NCBI GenBank assembly: GCA_047967505.1
Contig: CM106540.1
Length of the DNA: 64,000 nucleotides
From: Dipteris shenzhenensis
Taxonomy: Eukaryota > Polypodiophyta > Polypodiopsida > Gleicheniales
Strand: one strand, 5' to 3'
This document shows, piece by piece, positions 33,101 through 43,224 of this stretch (position 1 is its first letter; each line of letters starts with the position of its first letter). The translations under genes were made by a program, and so were the position numbers. A model generated the notes under the pieces. It saw only the letters and a list, made by a program, of their open reading frames with translations. It was not told where the DNA came from and did no database searches.

Positions 33101-36100
33101 CTCTCAATCAAATTGTAGAATATGACTCTTACATCACCAAGTTTAGGCTTCACATACTTTCAGATGCATGCTTTTAGATTAATATCATCTCGATTTTGTA
33201 CTCTATTAGTGACCATGCAGACTGCGGATTGCAGGTGATTATTCTCGGGCTTTTTACCGGCTCTCTGTTTTGGCATGCTGGTGGAGTGTACGACCCTTTG
33301 GATCTCACTTTGGTGCGTGCAATGGGATTTGTGTGCAACATGAGCATTTTGCTTGTCAATTTGGTCCAGCTTCCTGTGTACATGTTGCAAAGACCCATAT
33401 TTTACAAGCAGAGAGCTCAGCGCTTTTTTCGAGCTTCATCTTATGTGATCGCTCATTGCACCATCAATATTCCTCAATCTTTTGTTGAGGTACAATTTCG
33501 ACTCCTGAATTGGTGGATCCACCTTTTGGTTACAATTCACAGCAAAATCACGGTTTTTGCAGCTGTGATTCAAGGAAAACCAAAATTGGCAAGACTCCGG
33601 GCTGATAACGTTGTGCTGTTATTGTTTGCAGGCCTTGGTATATTCTGTGTGCGTCTACTTTATGGCCGGTCTTTCATTAAATAAGAACGGAGTACATTTT
33701 CTTGAATATGTGGCCCTTCTCTTCATGATCTGCTACATGGGCTCCTGCGTGACTCTTCTCCTAAGTGCTGTTTCCCCTATACTCGAAGCGGCTAATGCCT
33801 TAGCTGGTGAGGGCAGATTCTGTATCATAATATTCAATTTCACGTTCTCTGTTTCTTCACTCTCCTTACCATCCTGTTGCCTCAAAGATGTTTTGAATAC
33901 TCACTTGCTGATCCTTTTGCTCTCCTTTTCCCGATGTTCTATGTACAGGGTTGATTGTATCCATTTTTCTGCTGTTCAGCGGCTTTGTCATCTACCCGAG
34001 CAACATCCCCAACTTTTGGAAATGGCTCCTCTATATGAATCCGCTCCATTGGGCCAACTTAGTGTATTGCATGACTCAGATCGGAGAGACCTACACAGAC
34101 CCTTGCTCGCAATACATAGGCAGCGCGCTGGACTTCTGCGACATCTACCCGAATCTGACGGTGGGCGAGGCGTACTTGGAGAGGTACCAGCTGGCGACGA
34201 TCAAGCACAAGCACTGGCTAGCGCTGTCGTACGGGGTGCTGGTGGCGTGGATCGTGGTGATAAACGTGCTGTGCTTCGTGGCATTGAACAAGATGAATTT
34301 TCCGGAAGGGAATCAGGCGTTGCCGAGGCCGTCGAAGGGGGGGGAGAAGGCGAGGGTGTGGAGCGTGGTGGAGAGGGAGACGACAACGGAGGAGGCATCG
34401 TCGAGGAGGGGGTGGGGGGGGGAGTGGATGAGCAGCCGGGGGGGCGGGGATGAGGAGGAAGGGATGGATCAGGCGAATGGGTGGAAGAGAGCGAACATAC
34501 CGGTGCAAAGTGTAACGCTATCGTTTTACAATTTGGTGTTCGAGACGATGAATGAGAGGGTGGTGTTGAACAGAGTGTCGGGATGGGCGAAGCCAGGGAA
34601 CATGCTAGCGTTGATAGGGAGTTCGAAATCGGGGAAGACGACGTTACTGAAGGTGTTAGCAGGTCGTACTGCTCCTGGGAAGCTCGAAGGTGATATACTC
34701 GCCAATGGCTTCAAAGCTTCTTCGTCGTCGTTCGCTCGTATTTCTGGATTCGTAGAACGTCTTGACGCTCATCAACCCTTCCTTACAGTTCGTGAATCTC
34801 TCGAATTCAGCGCCTCCCTCCGTCTCGACCACCAAATCTCTCCCTCCCATCGCTCCGCCTATGTCCAGCTCGTCCTCCAGCTCCTTGGCCTCTCTCACGT
34901 CAGTGAACAGCTCGTTGGTTCCATCCGTGACGCCGCTGGTCGTACCTATGAAACCGCTAAGAAAATCACCATCGCCGTCGAACTCGCCGCTAACCCCAGC
35001 TTGCTCTTCCTTGATGAACCCACCTCCGGCCTCGATAGCGTCGGCTGCCGCAACATCTTGCTCGCCCTCCAGACCATCGCCAGCACCGGTCGCACCGTCG
35101 TTAGCACCATGCAGCACCCCAGCGCTGCCGCTCTCGCCACCTTCAGCAACGTCCTCATCCTCAGCACCGGCGGCGAGCAGGTCTACTTCGGACCCGTCGG
35201 ATTCAATTGCCAGGAGCTCCTGCGCTACTTCGCGGCCATCCCCAAGGTGCCTCCCTACATGGACTCGCAGAACCCCTTCACTTATGTGCTCGACATGCTC
35301 GGAGCAGGCATCAAGCGTCGCGAGCCCATCCACAACTTCGCTGCCGTCTACCGTAGCTCCTCCTTGGCTTCCTCCAACGCCGATGAACTTCATCGTCTCC
35401 GTCGCCAAAACCGTCGCCGTGCTCTCAAACCCGTCTCCTCCTCTTACGTCGCCCCTCTCCCCCGCCAAGCTTCCATGGTCTTCCTTCGCACGCAACGCTT
35501 CCTCTGGCGCAACACCTCCTACACCTTCGGCCGCCTCACCGGCTCCATCGCCCTCGGCCTCTTGATGGGCTCTATCTATGTTAGCATTGGCTATGGAGAC
35601 TCCTTCCGGCTCACCTCGCGCTCGCTGTACATCTACATGCAGGTCATGTTGATCGGGGTGATTACCTCCAACAACGTCGTGCCTCAGGTCGGCTCCGATC
35701 GCCTCGCATATTACCGCGAGCGCCGAGCCCATATGTACTCGCCCGTCTTCTACCCTATAGCATGGGTACTCGCAGAGATCCCTTACTTGCTCCTCGCCTC
35801 TTTGGCCTTTGCAGGTATCGGCAATGGCATGGCCGACATTGCGACTGATTCATTTGGCAACTTCGTCACCTATTGGCTTTCCCTCTTTGTCTTCACCCTC
35901 TCCGTTGCGTACTTTGGCATGCTTCTCACCCTTGCCACCTCCCTTCCCATCCTTGCTGCCTTTGTTGTCTCCATTATCACCTCCATGTGGGTTAGTGGCT
36001 CTGGTGTCGTCGTCCCCTTCAAGAAAATCCATCGCGCCTACAGATGGATATTTTGGGCCAATCCTTACCAATACGTGGTCAACACCCTCACCGCCGTCAG

Positions 36101-36356
36101 CTTCTACTGTGACACCTCCTCCCCCCGGTGTCTTAGTTGCGCCCCCGGAGTTCCTTGCCCGGCTTGCCCCTGCAAGCAGCTCTCCAATTATAACTACACC
36201 TTTGCTTGGGATAAACTTGAGGGAGTGCGGTCCATTCGAGCCCATACAATCGGTCTCGACTTCGCGGCTCTGCTTGGCATGTCGATCTTGTTCGCAGGTT
36301 TAGCATTCTTAGCATTTGCAATTTTCAGGCACAATGCAAACCCAGTCAACCGATAA
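30183..36356 (+). CDS. Full-size ABCG (PDR-type) ABC transporter with PDZ-like insertion, 11 exons
   Basis: Exons with GT-AG borders: 30183-30725, 30819-31026, 31202-31227, 31333-31460, 31548-32045, 32156-32451, 32553-32785, 32937-33083, 33235-33489, 33632-33806, 33949-36356; 4917 nt, about 1638 residues, no stop. NBD1: Walker A G-P-P-G-S-G-K-S-S at 248-256, HIPYLTVRE at 303-311, Walker B L-L-Y-D-Q-P at 393-398. A PDZ-like domain spans ~530-641, TMD1 ~680-950, NBD2 ~1017-1250 (G-S-S-K-S-G-K-T-T 1060-1068; L-D-E-P-T-S-G-L-D 1191-1199), TMD2 ~1290-1638 with six Cys in a 22-residue extracellular loop. Members export lipids, hormones or toxic compounds at the plasma membrane; the substrate cannot be read here. 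The signature motifs are atypical (I-T-E-N-D, Y-E-T-A-K). The exon 7 donor (GAG|GTGCAG) was chosen because the alternative at 32809 gives a stop in exon 8. Confidence 0.88.
32340..32776 (+). other. PDZ-like domain encoded across exons 6 and 7 of the ABCG gene
   Basis: Residues ~530-641 run P-S-L-G-L-S-V-R (the carboxylate-loop position of PDZ domains), V-V-V-A-K-L, G-R-I-R-I-G-D-V-V-T-G-I (the strand-turn G-x-L-x-x-G-D-x-I signature) and E-S-V-Y-T-M-L-K...V-R-L-Q-A-E-R (final helix and strand). It sits exactly between the end of NBD1 and the first TMD1 helices. PDZ modules bind C-terminal peptides, so a scaffold or anchoring role is plausible. Confidence 0.65.
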
Positions 36357-36944
36357 ATACACAATTCGGACTCTTAAATTGATTGACTAATCTATATACG
36401 GGTGGCGAAGCCACAATTGACTAGAAAATTATATTTTGACTTGGGAACTTTTGACCAATAAATTTAAGCGTATTTCCTCCGAGGAAGGATTTTTTCATCT
36501 TTACCTAGCAAATTACTTCTACCACATAGATCAACGTCTACTTTTCCCATTGGGTAATGTCACTTTTCTTTTCTTACATGGCAATGTCCCCCCATTTTTC
36601 TTGCACGAGTTTTACCATGTGGCAATAGTAGGATTTACTAGTCACATGGGAAAATTGGAGGGCAATATTGAGATATGAGAAAAGTTCATTTCCACATGAA
36701 AAATAATAAACTACCATATATGACATTGTGCATCCTCAAAATGTTTAACATGATTGACTATATTGGAAGTTAATTGGAGTACATAATGACCTAAATACAA
36801 TTGACATAGTAAAGTTCCTCCAAACAAAGTAATGAAGGAAGAGACATTGAAAAATCAAGGTAAAATGTAAGCCGTAATTGATGATATATACAACTCTCTC
36901 TAATGATGAAAGGTTGTCACAACAACACAAAGCAACTATAGACA
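36357..36944. other. 3' flank of the ABCG gene, AT-rich
   Basis: An AATAAA at about 36455 could serve as the poly(A) signal of the transporter transcript. No gene is recognised before the repeat array at 36945. Confidence 0.4.
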
Positions 36945-37185
36945 TGCTTGATAGACGCGCAAAATAACAGGCGCGTCTATAGGTATTACTTGAATAGAGA
37001 AATTACGGGCACGTCTAATAGCATGTCTAACAGCTCGTCTATTCGTGCGTGTATTGACACATCTATTTGCGTGTTTACATTGAATAAATACGGGCCCGTC
37101 TAACACTGCGTTTGTCAATGCGTCTATTTGCACGTGTATTAGCGCATCTATTAGTGCGTCTATACTAAGAATTAGATGCGTATTT
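36945..37185 (-). repeat. CACTA-type subterminal repeat array, 'gcgtcta' family
   Basis: At least twelve direct and inverted copies of G(C/T)GTCTA(T)-like heptamers occur in 240 bp (for example 36974, 37011, 37036, 37120, 37157). The same motif is found at 46255-46380 and 46700-46835. Clusters of short direct/inverted repeats near the ends are typical of CACTA elements, where they bind the accessory protein. The clean transposon terminus is not visible. Confidence 0.6.
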
Positions 37186-37379
37186 AGATGCAAAACAGAG
37201 AATATAAAAAGTGAGATTTTGGTGTACATCACTCCTTTCCAAACATTACCCATGATTACCAAAGCACATAATTTTAACAAAAACATCAATGCTTTTTTGC
37301 AAGCCCACATATACAAGAATTAAGTGAGGTGAGAAGAGTGAGACAATATGTAAAATAGTTTTGCCAATATCAATGATGG

Positions 37380-38640
37380 GCTATGGTTCAATCTCATCGT
37401 CAATGGGATCAACCCTTGCCAAACTATATACTTCAAAATCCAAACAAGTGTTTAGATCTACAAATACATTCAACCCAGTACTACTTGTGCTACTCATGTG
37501 CTCATCGGAATCAGCATCACCAATGGTAGGCTCGTCCTCATGGGTAATGGCCTCAATATCTGTATCTCCTATCTCATGATCATCCTCCTCTCTCGTATCA
37601 CGGTCATTATTACGTCCATAGCCATGATCATCCCCATACGCTCCATATTAGTAAATGTACTATACATCACTTTGGAACGTGGCATAATAGGTATGACATG
37701 CCACCATCTGTTATTATCCACCATTGGTTGATAGACAACCTAATTCAAACACAAATACAATCATGTTATTTTCCTTGCATCGAAGGTATCAAATATTTAA
37801 AAGCGAGTATTTTTATATGTGTGCACAGTACCTATTTACATTGTTGCAGTAGTACTAGTGTGTCCTTCCTACTTTGCCAAAACTTTGTGGAGTCAATAGT
37901 TACAAAGCCACTTGCATGGCGTTTGATTGTTGCATTAGGGCCTCTTTCCACCATGTCCTTAAACCACTTTGCATCCAAAACATACACAAAGAAGCGTTGA
38001 AAGTCAAGCTTAATAATATCTTGGATTATGCAACAATAATCATCCATGGCTCCATTGGCTCCCTCAAAGCTAGCAATGACGTCGCAATCTTGTGTGTTTC
38101 TCTTATCATCAATCCGTTGTGTTCGAAAATGCTTGCCCTCACACCATATAGCATTGAACATAGTGCACTACACCAAGAAAAAATCAATTAAATAAGCAAT
38201 CTAAATTATTGAAAGCTCCTAACTTATGGATAATATTCTATATACCAACCTTGCTCATGCATCCCCTAGCATACTCCCATTCTTCCATTGTGATATGCAT
38301 CGCCTCCTCTTTCTCTGCTTTCTCCATTTCATCAAGTATCCAATCCACATGAATATCCTTTGGAAGTGCTCTTAGATACTGAGGGTATGGCACACGAGAT
38401 CTGTGGTGTGAACGAAAGAGGGCCCTTTTTTCTTATCTTCTTGCCTTTGCATCCTCGTATCTTGTCACCCATATTTTCATCATATCACTACTAAGCACGC
38501 AATAGAGGTTGATACTATTATTCAACTCCGTGTCTATTACTTTGTTGCATCCTTTCCCTTGAGGCACAATAGAGGTCATCCTTAGGTCTTCATCATCTCT
38601 CCATAGTCGTGGGAGAGAGCCACTACAATGCATAGGCCAT
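37380..38640 (-). pseudogene. CACTA transposase C-terminal half (DUF4218 end, DUF4216, acidic tail), copy 2
   Basis: On the minus strand, 38633-38433 gives P-Q-G-K-G-C-N-K-V-I and D-M-M-K-I-W-V-T-R-Y-E-D-A-K, the tail of DUF4218. The frame continues, after one stop, to E-W-E-Y-A-R-G-C-M-S-K-V, followed by an intron-like gap. The DUF4216 domain is intact at 38161-37832 (109 codons: H-F-R-T-Q-R-I-D-D-K-R-N-T-Q, D-Y-C-C-I-I-Q-D-I-I, D-A-K-W-F-K). An acidic Asp/Glu-rich tail follows at about 37730-37390. It is homologous to copy 3 at 43225-45085 and formed part of the transposase that binds and mobilises CACTA ends. The catalytic N-terminal half is absent. Confidence 0.75.
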
Positions 38641-38659
38641 TTTTTGACAAAAATATCGA

Positions 38660-38835
38660 CGCTTTTTACATTACATTTTTTTTTTCACAGGCACAAACGT
38701 CTCTATAAAAGTCGCTAAAAGCGTCGGAAAAGAACCGTCGCTATATACCGACGATGCTAAACATCGCTATATAGCGACACTGTTAATCGTCGCTATATAG
38801 TGACACTGGTAAACGTCGCTATATAGCGATGATTA
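38660..38835 (+). repeat. CACTA-type subterminal repeat array, 'tatagcgac' family
   Basis: CGTCGCTATATAGCGAC and variants (direct and inverted) recur at about 38705, 38747, 38764, 38789 and 38814. Several are self-palindromic. The same family occurs at 45245-45375 next to copy 3, so it likely marks the end of that CACTA family. Confidence 0.7.
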
Positions 38836-38844
38836 ACAGAACTT

Positions 38845-38914
38845 AAAAAAAAGGATTAGTAGGGCTAAACAGGGCTTGCTATGGCCCTGTTTAGCCCCAC
38901 TAATCCTTTTTTTT
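38845..38914 (+). repeat. Near-perfect 31-bp hairpin with 8-nt loop
   Basis: The left arm (A-run, GGATTAGTAGGGCTAAACAGGGC) and the right arm (GCCCTGTTTAGCCCCACTAATCC, T-run) pair with a single mismatch around the loop TTGCTATG. It directly follows the subterminal array. Confidence 0.95.
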
Positions 38915-39399
38915 TTGTAATTATAAAATAAAGTCTTTTTATAACAAAATTTTCTCTACGAAAAGGGTGATACAAAATCGCTCAAATGAAATGATCAAGC
39001 AACAAAAGCATATACATGTCGAACATACACAACATTGTTTGTTACAAAATTACCCTTTCGAAAGGGCGATACAAAATTGCTCAAACGAGCGGATATACAA
39101 AATGACATACAGGACGAAGAAAATGCTTATACTACCACTACTACTACTTCTACTCATCCGAATCCAAATGGTCCTCGTCTTGTTGGCCTGTTCATTGGTC
39201 CTCGTGAGCTACGCCTTCTCCCTGATCCTCGTCATGTGCGTCTAATCCCTAGCCCTAGTGATCGCTCGCCTCCGATGATGGGACCCTTGAGCTTTGATCC
39301 TAAGATTGAACCATATAAATCAAAAATTAGATTGGAACTTAAAGGATAAAACAATTTAAAAAGTGAGATTACAAGTAGGAGTAAACTTATACCGTGTGA

Positions 39400-40720
39400 G
39401 CAACCACCTTAGCCCAATCGACCGTCGGTCACATTGCCTCTTGCTCAATAAACATGGCTTTGTTCCTATCCAAAATGCGCGTCGTGTCTCTGCATCTGTA
39501 GGAAGACGACCCATCGCAGCTTGCTGTGGATCCAATTTACGAGAGTTAGAGTTAGCTAAAGTGCATGTAATATGTAGTAAAACAAATAGAACAATACATT
39601 AAATGAGAAGAAAACGTAGACTTACCATGGTTGCCTCGAATGCCAACCGTTCGCCTACACCAAAGTGCGAAGTACATACAACGTCTAGCCATCTCTTCGC
39701 AGTCCTCCTCTAACCCTCGAACAATTCGGGATGGTCCCTATTCTGCTTCTTGAAGAACTTTCAATCAACTTTGTCTGCCCAGCTGGGTTCAGCCAACCCC
39801 TTTGTGATGGAAGTCCGCAAGGTTGATCTACGATGCTTCAAGACGAAACCCATGCGCTCTCGCATATAATTCTCATTAAACTCCCAATTTGGAGGGTTAG
39901 GGTATTTTTGTTTTAATTCATCGATGACCGCCTGCTTCTTTTGGTCATCTTGATACCACCAATCGGTAGCAATGCTGCTCTTAAAGTGATGGCCCATCAA
40001 CCGCCTCATGGTGGCCATCACTTCTTTGCCCTTTCTATCTTCTATTATCTCTCTGATAGCTGTGATTTGATAGGAGAGATCCCCTGATGAGTAAGGAGGA
40101 CTGATGGTAGTAGAGTCAGAAGGAGTGGAAGCTATGCGAGCGCTTCCGGAGCAAGGAGTAGCAGTGGGAGTAGGAGAGGGCAAGGGACCTAACTGATACT
40201 ATGTATTTGGACCAAGTGGAGACCTATAGGAACATGAGTGTGCTGACTCGTCTACATCTCCCGAGTCAGCACAACATAAGCTGCCCTTCCTACTCTTCCT
40301 TCCCTTACGAGAGGCATGCGCAGGTGATGACCCCTCGGTCGAAGGGGCATGAGGGGATGGCTGGGCAGTACGTCCAGCTATCAGCGTAGGGAAGGGAATT
40401 ACTGAGGTCCTCTGAGATAGCAGAGAGAAGAATCTCGCTGCCTCCTCATCGCTCATCTATGCTACAAACTCGTCGGGACTCCCGACAAAGCCATGCGCAG
40501 CTAGGTTCCCTAAGGGTTAGTCGTAGTGCTATGTGGAAGAGGAGTCGGACTAGGGGTAGTTGTAGTGCTAGGTCCGAGAAGACTCGGACTAGGGGTAGTC
40601 CTCGGGGTAGTCGCCTGAGATGAATCAAAGTCCTCTGGAGCATATAGATCGTGAGCTCTCCTCCTACGAGGCTGTTCGTTCTCGTCGGATGAGCGACGTG
40701 ATCCCATGTCTAACATAGAC
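39400..40720 (-). pseudogene. CACTA accessory ORF (Transposase_24-like)
   Basis: The minus strand starts at M-G-S-R-R-S-S-D-E-N-E-Q at about 40708 with a Thr/Pro-rich leader. It continues through a Ser-rich frame (40456-40199) and a 140-codon frame (40183-39761) holding R-G-K-E-V-M-A-T-M-R-R-L-M, P-N-W-E-F-N-E-N-Y-M-R-E-R-M and L-K-H-R-R-S-T-L-R. Beyond a stop comes W-L-D-V-V-C-T-S-H-F-G-V-G-E-R (about 39690-39640), then an intron-like break and G-R-L-P-T-D-A-E-T-R (about 39510). The W...lv.yw.s pattern after an H-R-R-x-x-L-R helix is that of CACTA accessory proteins that bind subterminal repeats. Several stops are present. It lies upstream of, and in the same orientation as, copy 2. Confidence 0.55.
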
Positions 40721-40729
40721 ACAAACACG

Positions 40730-43025
40730 AAAAAAAAAAAACAAACATAAGCATAGGCATAGGCATAGGCATAGGCATAGGCAAAGAGGGAGAGAAGAGG
40801 AAGAAGAGGAAGAGGAAGAGGAAGAAGAGGAAGAGGAATCTGAAGAAGAGGGAAAAGAGAAGGGGGAGGAGAAGAGGAAGAAGAGGAAAAGGAAAGAGGA
40901 AGAAGAGGGAAAGGAAGAGGAAGAAGAGGAAGAAAAGGAAGAAGAGGGAGAGAAGAGGAAGAATTGAGAAAGAAGAGAGAAAGAAGCTGGAAAGGAGAGG
41001 GGAAGAGAGGAGAAGAGAGAAGAAGAGAGAAAGAAGAGAGAATAAGAGAAGGGGGAAAGAGAGAAGAAGAGAAGGGGGAAAGAGAAGGGAAAGAAAAGAG
41101 AGAAAGAAGAGGAAGAAGAGGGAAAGGAAAGAGGGAAAGGAAGGAGGAAGAAGGAGAGAAGAGGAAGAAGAGAGAAAGAAGAGGGAAAGAAGAGGGAAAG
41201 GAGAGGGGAAAAGAGGAGAAGAGAGAAGAAGAGGAAGAAGAGGGAGAGAAGAGGAAGAAGAGAGAAAGAAGAGAGAATAAGAGAAGGGGGAAAGAGAAGG
41301 GAAAGGAAAGAGGGAAAGGAAGAGGAAGAAGAGGGAGAGAAGGAAGAGGGAGAGAAGGAAGAGGAAGAAGAGGAAGAAGAGGGAGCGAAGAGCATAAGAG
41401 AAGAGGAATCTCTTATGCTCATGCATAAGCATAAGCAATTTTATGCTCATGCTTATGTTTATGCATGAGCATAAGAGAAGGGGGAAAGAGAGAAGAAGAG
41501 GGAAAGGAAAGAGGGAAAAAGAGGGAAAGAAAGAGAGAAGAAGAGGGAAAGGAAGAAGACATTGGAAAAGAGGAAAGAGGGAGAGAAAGAGAGAAGAAGA
41601 GGGAAAGAGAAAAGAGGAAAAAAGATTATGCATGAGTATATGTCTACTTCTCTTATGCTCATGCATAAGCATAAGCACTCTTATTCTCATGCTTATGTTT
41701 ATGCATGAGCATAAGAGAAGGGGGAAAGAGAGAAGAAGAGGGAAAGGAAACAGGGAAAAAGAGGGAAAGAAAGAGAGAAGAAGAGGGAAAGGAAGGAAAG
41801 AGGGAAAGAGGAAAGAGGGAGAGAAAGAGAGAAGGGGGAAAGAGAGAATAAGAGAAGGGAGAAAAAAGAGACATATGCTCATGCTAATGCATGAGCATAT
41901 GTCTACTTCTCTTATGCTCATACATTAGCATAAGCATGAGCATATGCTTATGCTTATGCTTATGCTTAAGCATATGCTCATGCTTATGCTTATGCATGAG
42001 CATAAGAGAAGGGGGAAAGAGAGAATAAGAGGGAAAGGAAAGAGGGAAAGGAAAGAGAGAAGAAAAGGGAAAGAGAGAAGAGAAAAAAAGAGACATATGC
42101 TCATGCGTATGCATGAGCATATGTCTACTTCTCTTATGCTCATGCATAAGCATAAGCCTTCTTATGCTCATGCTTATGTTTATGCATGAGCATAAGAGAA
42201 GGGGGAAAGAGAGAAGAAGAGGGAAAGGAAAGAGGGAAAAATAGGGAAAGAAAGAGAGAAGAAGAGGGAAAGGAAGGAGAGATTGGAAAAGAGGAAAGAG
42301 GGAGAGAAAGAGAGAAGGGGGAAAGAGAGAATAAGAGAAGGGGGAAAAAAGAGACATATGCTCATGCTTATGCATGAGCATATGTCTACTTCTCTTATGC
42401 TCATGCATAAGCATAAGCATGAGCATATGTCTCCTTTTCTTATGCTCATGCTTATGCATAAGCATAAGCATAAGCATATGCTCATGCTCATGCTTATGTA
42501 TGAGCATAAGAGAAGGGGGAAAGAGAGAATAAGAGCGAAAGGAAAGAGGGAAAGGAAAGAAAGGAGAAGAGGGAAAGAGAGAAGAGGAAAAAAAAGACAT
42601 ATGCTCATGCTTATGCATGAGCATATGTTTACTTCTCTTATGCTCATGCATAAGCATAAGCATTCTTATGCTCATACTTATGTTTATGCATGAGCATAAG
42701 AGAAGGGGGAAAGAGAGAAGAAGAGGGAAAGGAAAGAGGGAAAAAGAGGGAAAGAAAGAGAGAAGAAGAGGGAAAGCAAGGAGAGATTGGAAAAGAGGAA
42801 AGAGGGAGAGAAAAAGAGAAGGGGGAAAGAGAGAATAAGAGAAGGGGGAAAAAAGAGACATATGCTCATGCTTATGCATGAGCATATGTCTACTTCTCTT
42901 ATGCTCATGCGTAAGCATAAGCATGAGCATATGTCTCCTTTTCTTATGCTCATGCTTATGCATAAGCATAAGCAAAAGCATATGCTGATGCTTATGCTTA
43001 TGCATGAGCATAAGAGAAGGGGGAA
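40730..43025 (+). repeat. 2.3-kb purine-rich array with palindromic linkers
   Basis: From 40730 to 41405 the plus strand is almost only A and G. From 41405 purine blocks of 100-240 bp alternate with palindromic blocks built from TATGCTCATGC / GCATGAGCATA. The phrase GCATAAGAGAAGGGGGAAAGAGAGAA starts a purine block near 41471, 41711, 42002, 42191, 42505, 42695 and 43009. A short 'gcatag' array lies at 40749-40786. It is not coding: long frames arise only because purine runs contain few stops. Confidence 0.95.
42002..43009 (+). repeat. 504-bp higher-order repeat, two copies
   Basis: Sub-unit starts at 42002, 42191, 42505, 42695 and 43009 give alternating steps of ~190 and ~314 bp. The 42002-42505 segment is therefore repeated at 42505-43009 with a 504-bp period and few changes. 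Confidence 0.88.
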
Positions 43026-43224
43026 CATCGACAGGGTACATGCATTGCTTGAAAGGAGCATTTTCAAAGGACAATAAGCTTGGTGGGCTCAAGTCTCATG
43101 ATTGGCACAAGGTCTTATAGGTATTGTAAGTAGAATTAGTGTACCGATAATCATGATGCGTTAGTGTAATTATTATTATGTTATTTTGTTGACATGACTT
43201 CTTTATTGCTTTGATAGTTCATCC

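Noticed and set aside
34656-35732. 358-codon minus-strand frame and 267-codon plus-strand frame 2 over the ABCG second half
   Set aside because: Both are shadows of the GC-rich ABCG coding exon. The real frame shows Walker, signature and membrane motifs.
40710-43092. Minus-strand open frames of ~400 codons (Leu/Ser/Phe-rich with repeated Met-His-Lys units), and plus-strand Lys/Glu/Arg-rich frames
   Set aside because: They are translations of the purine-rich array. The absence of stops follows from composition, the units shift frame between repeats, and there is no start context or domain.
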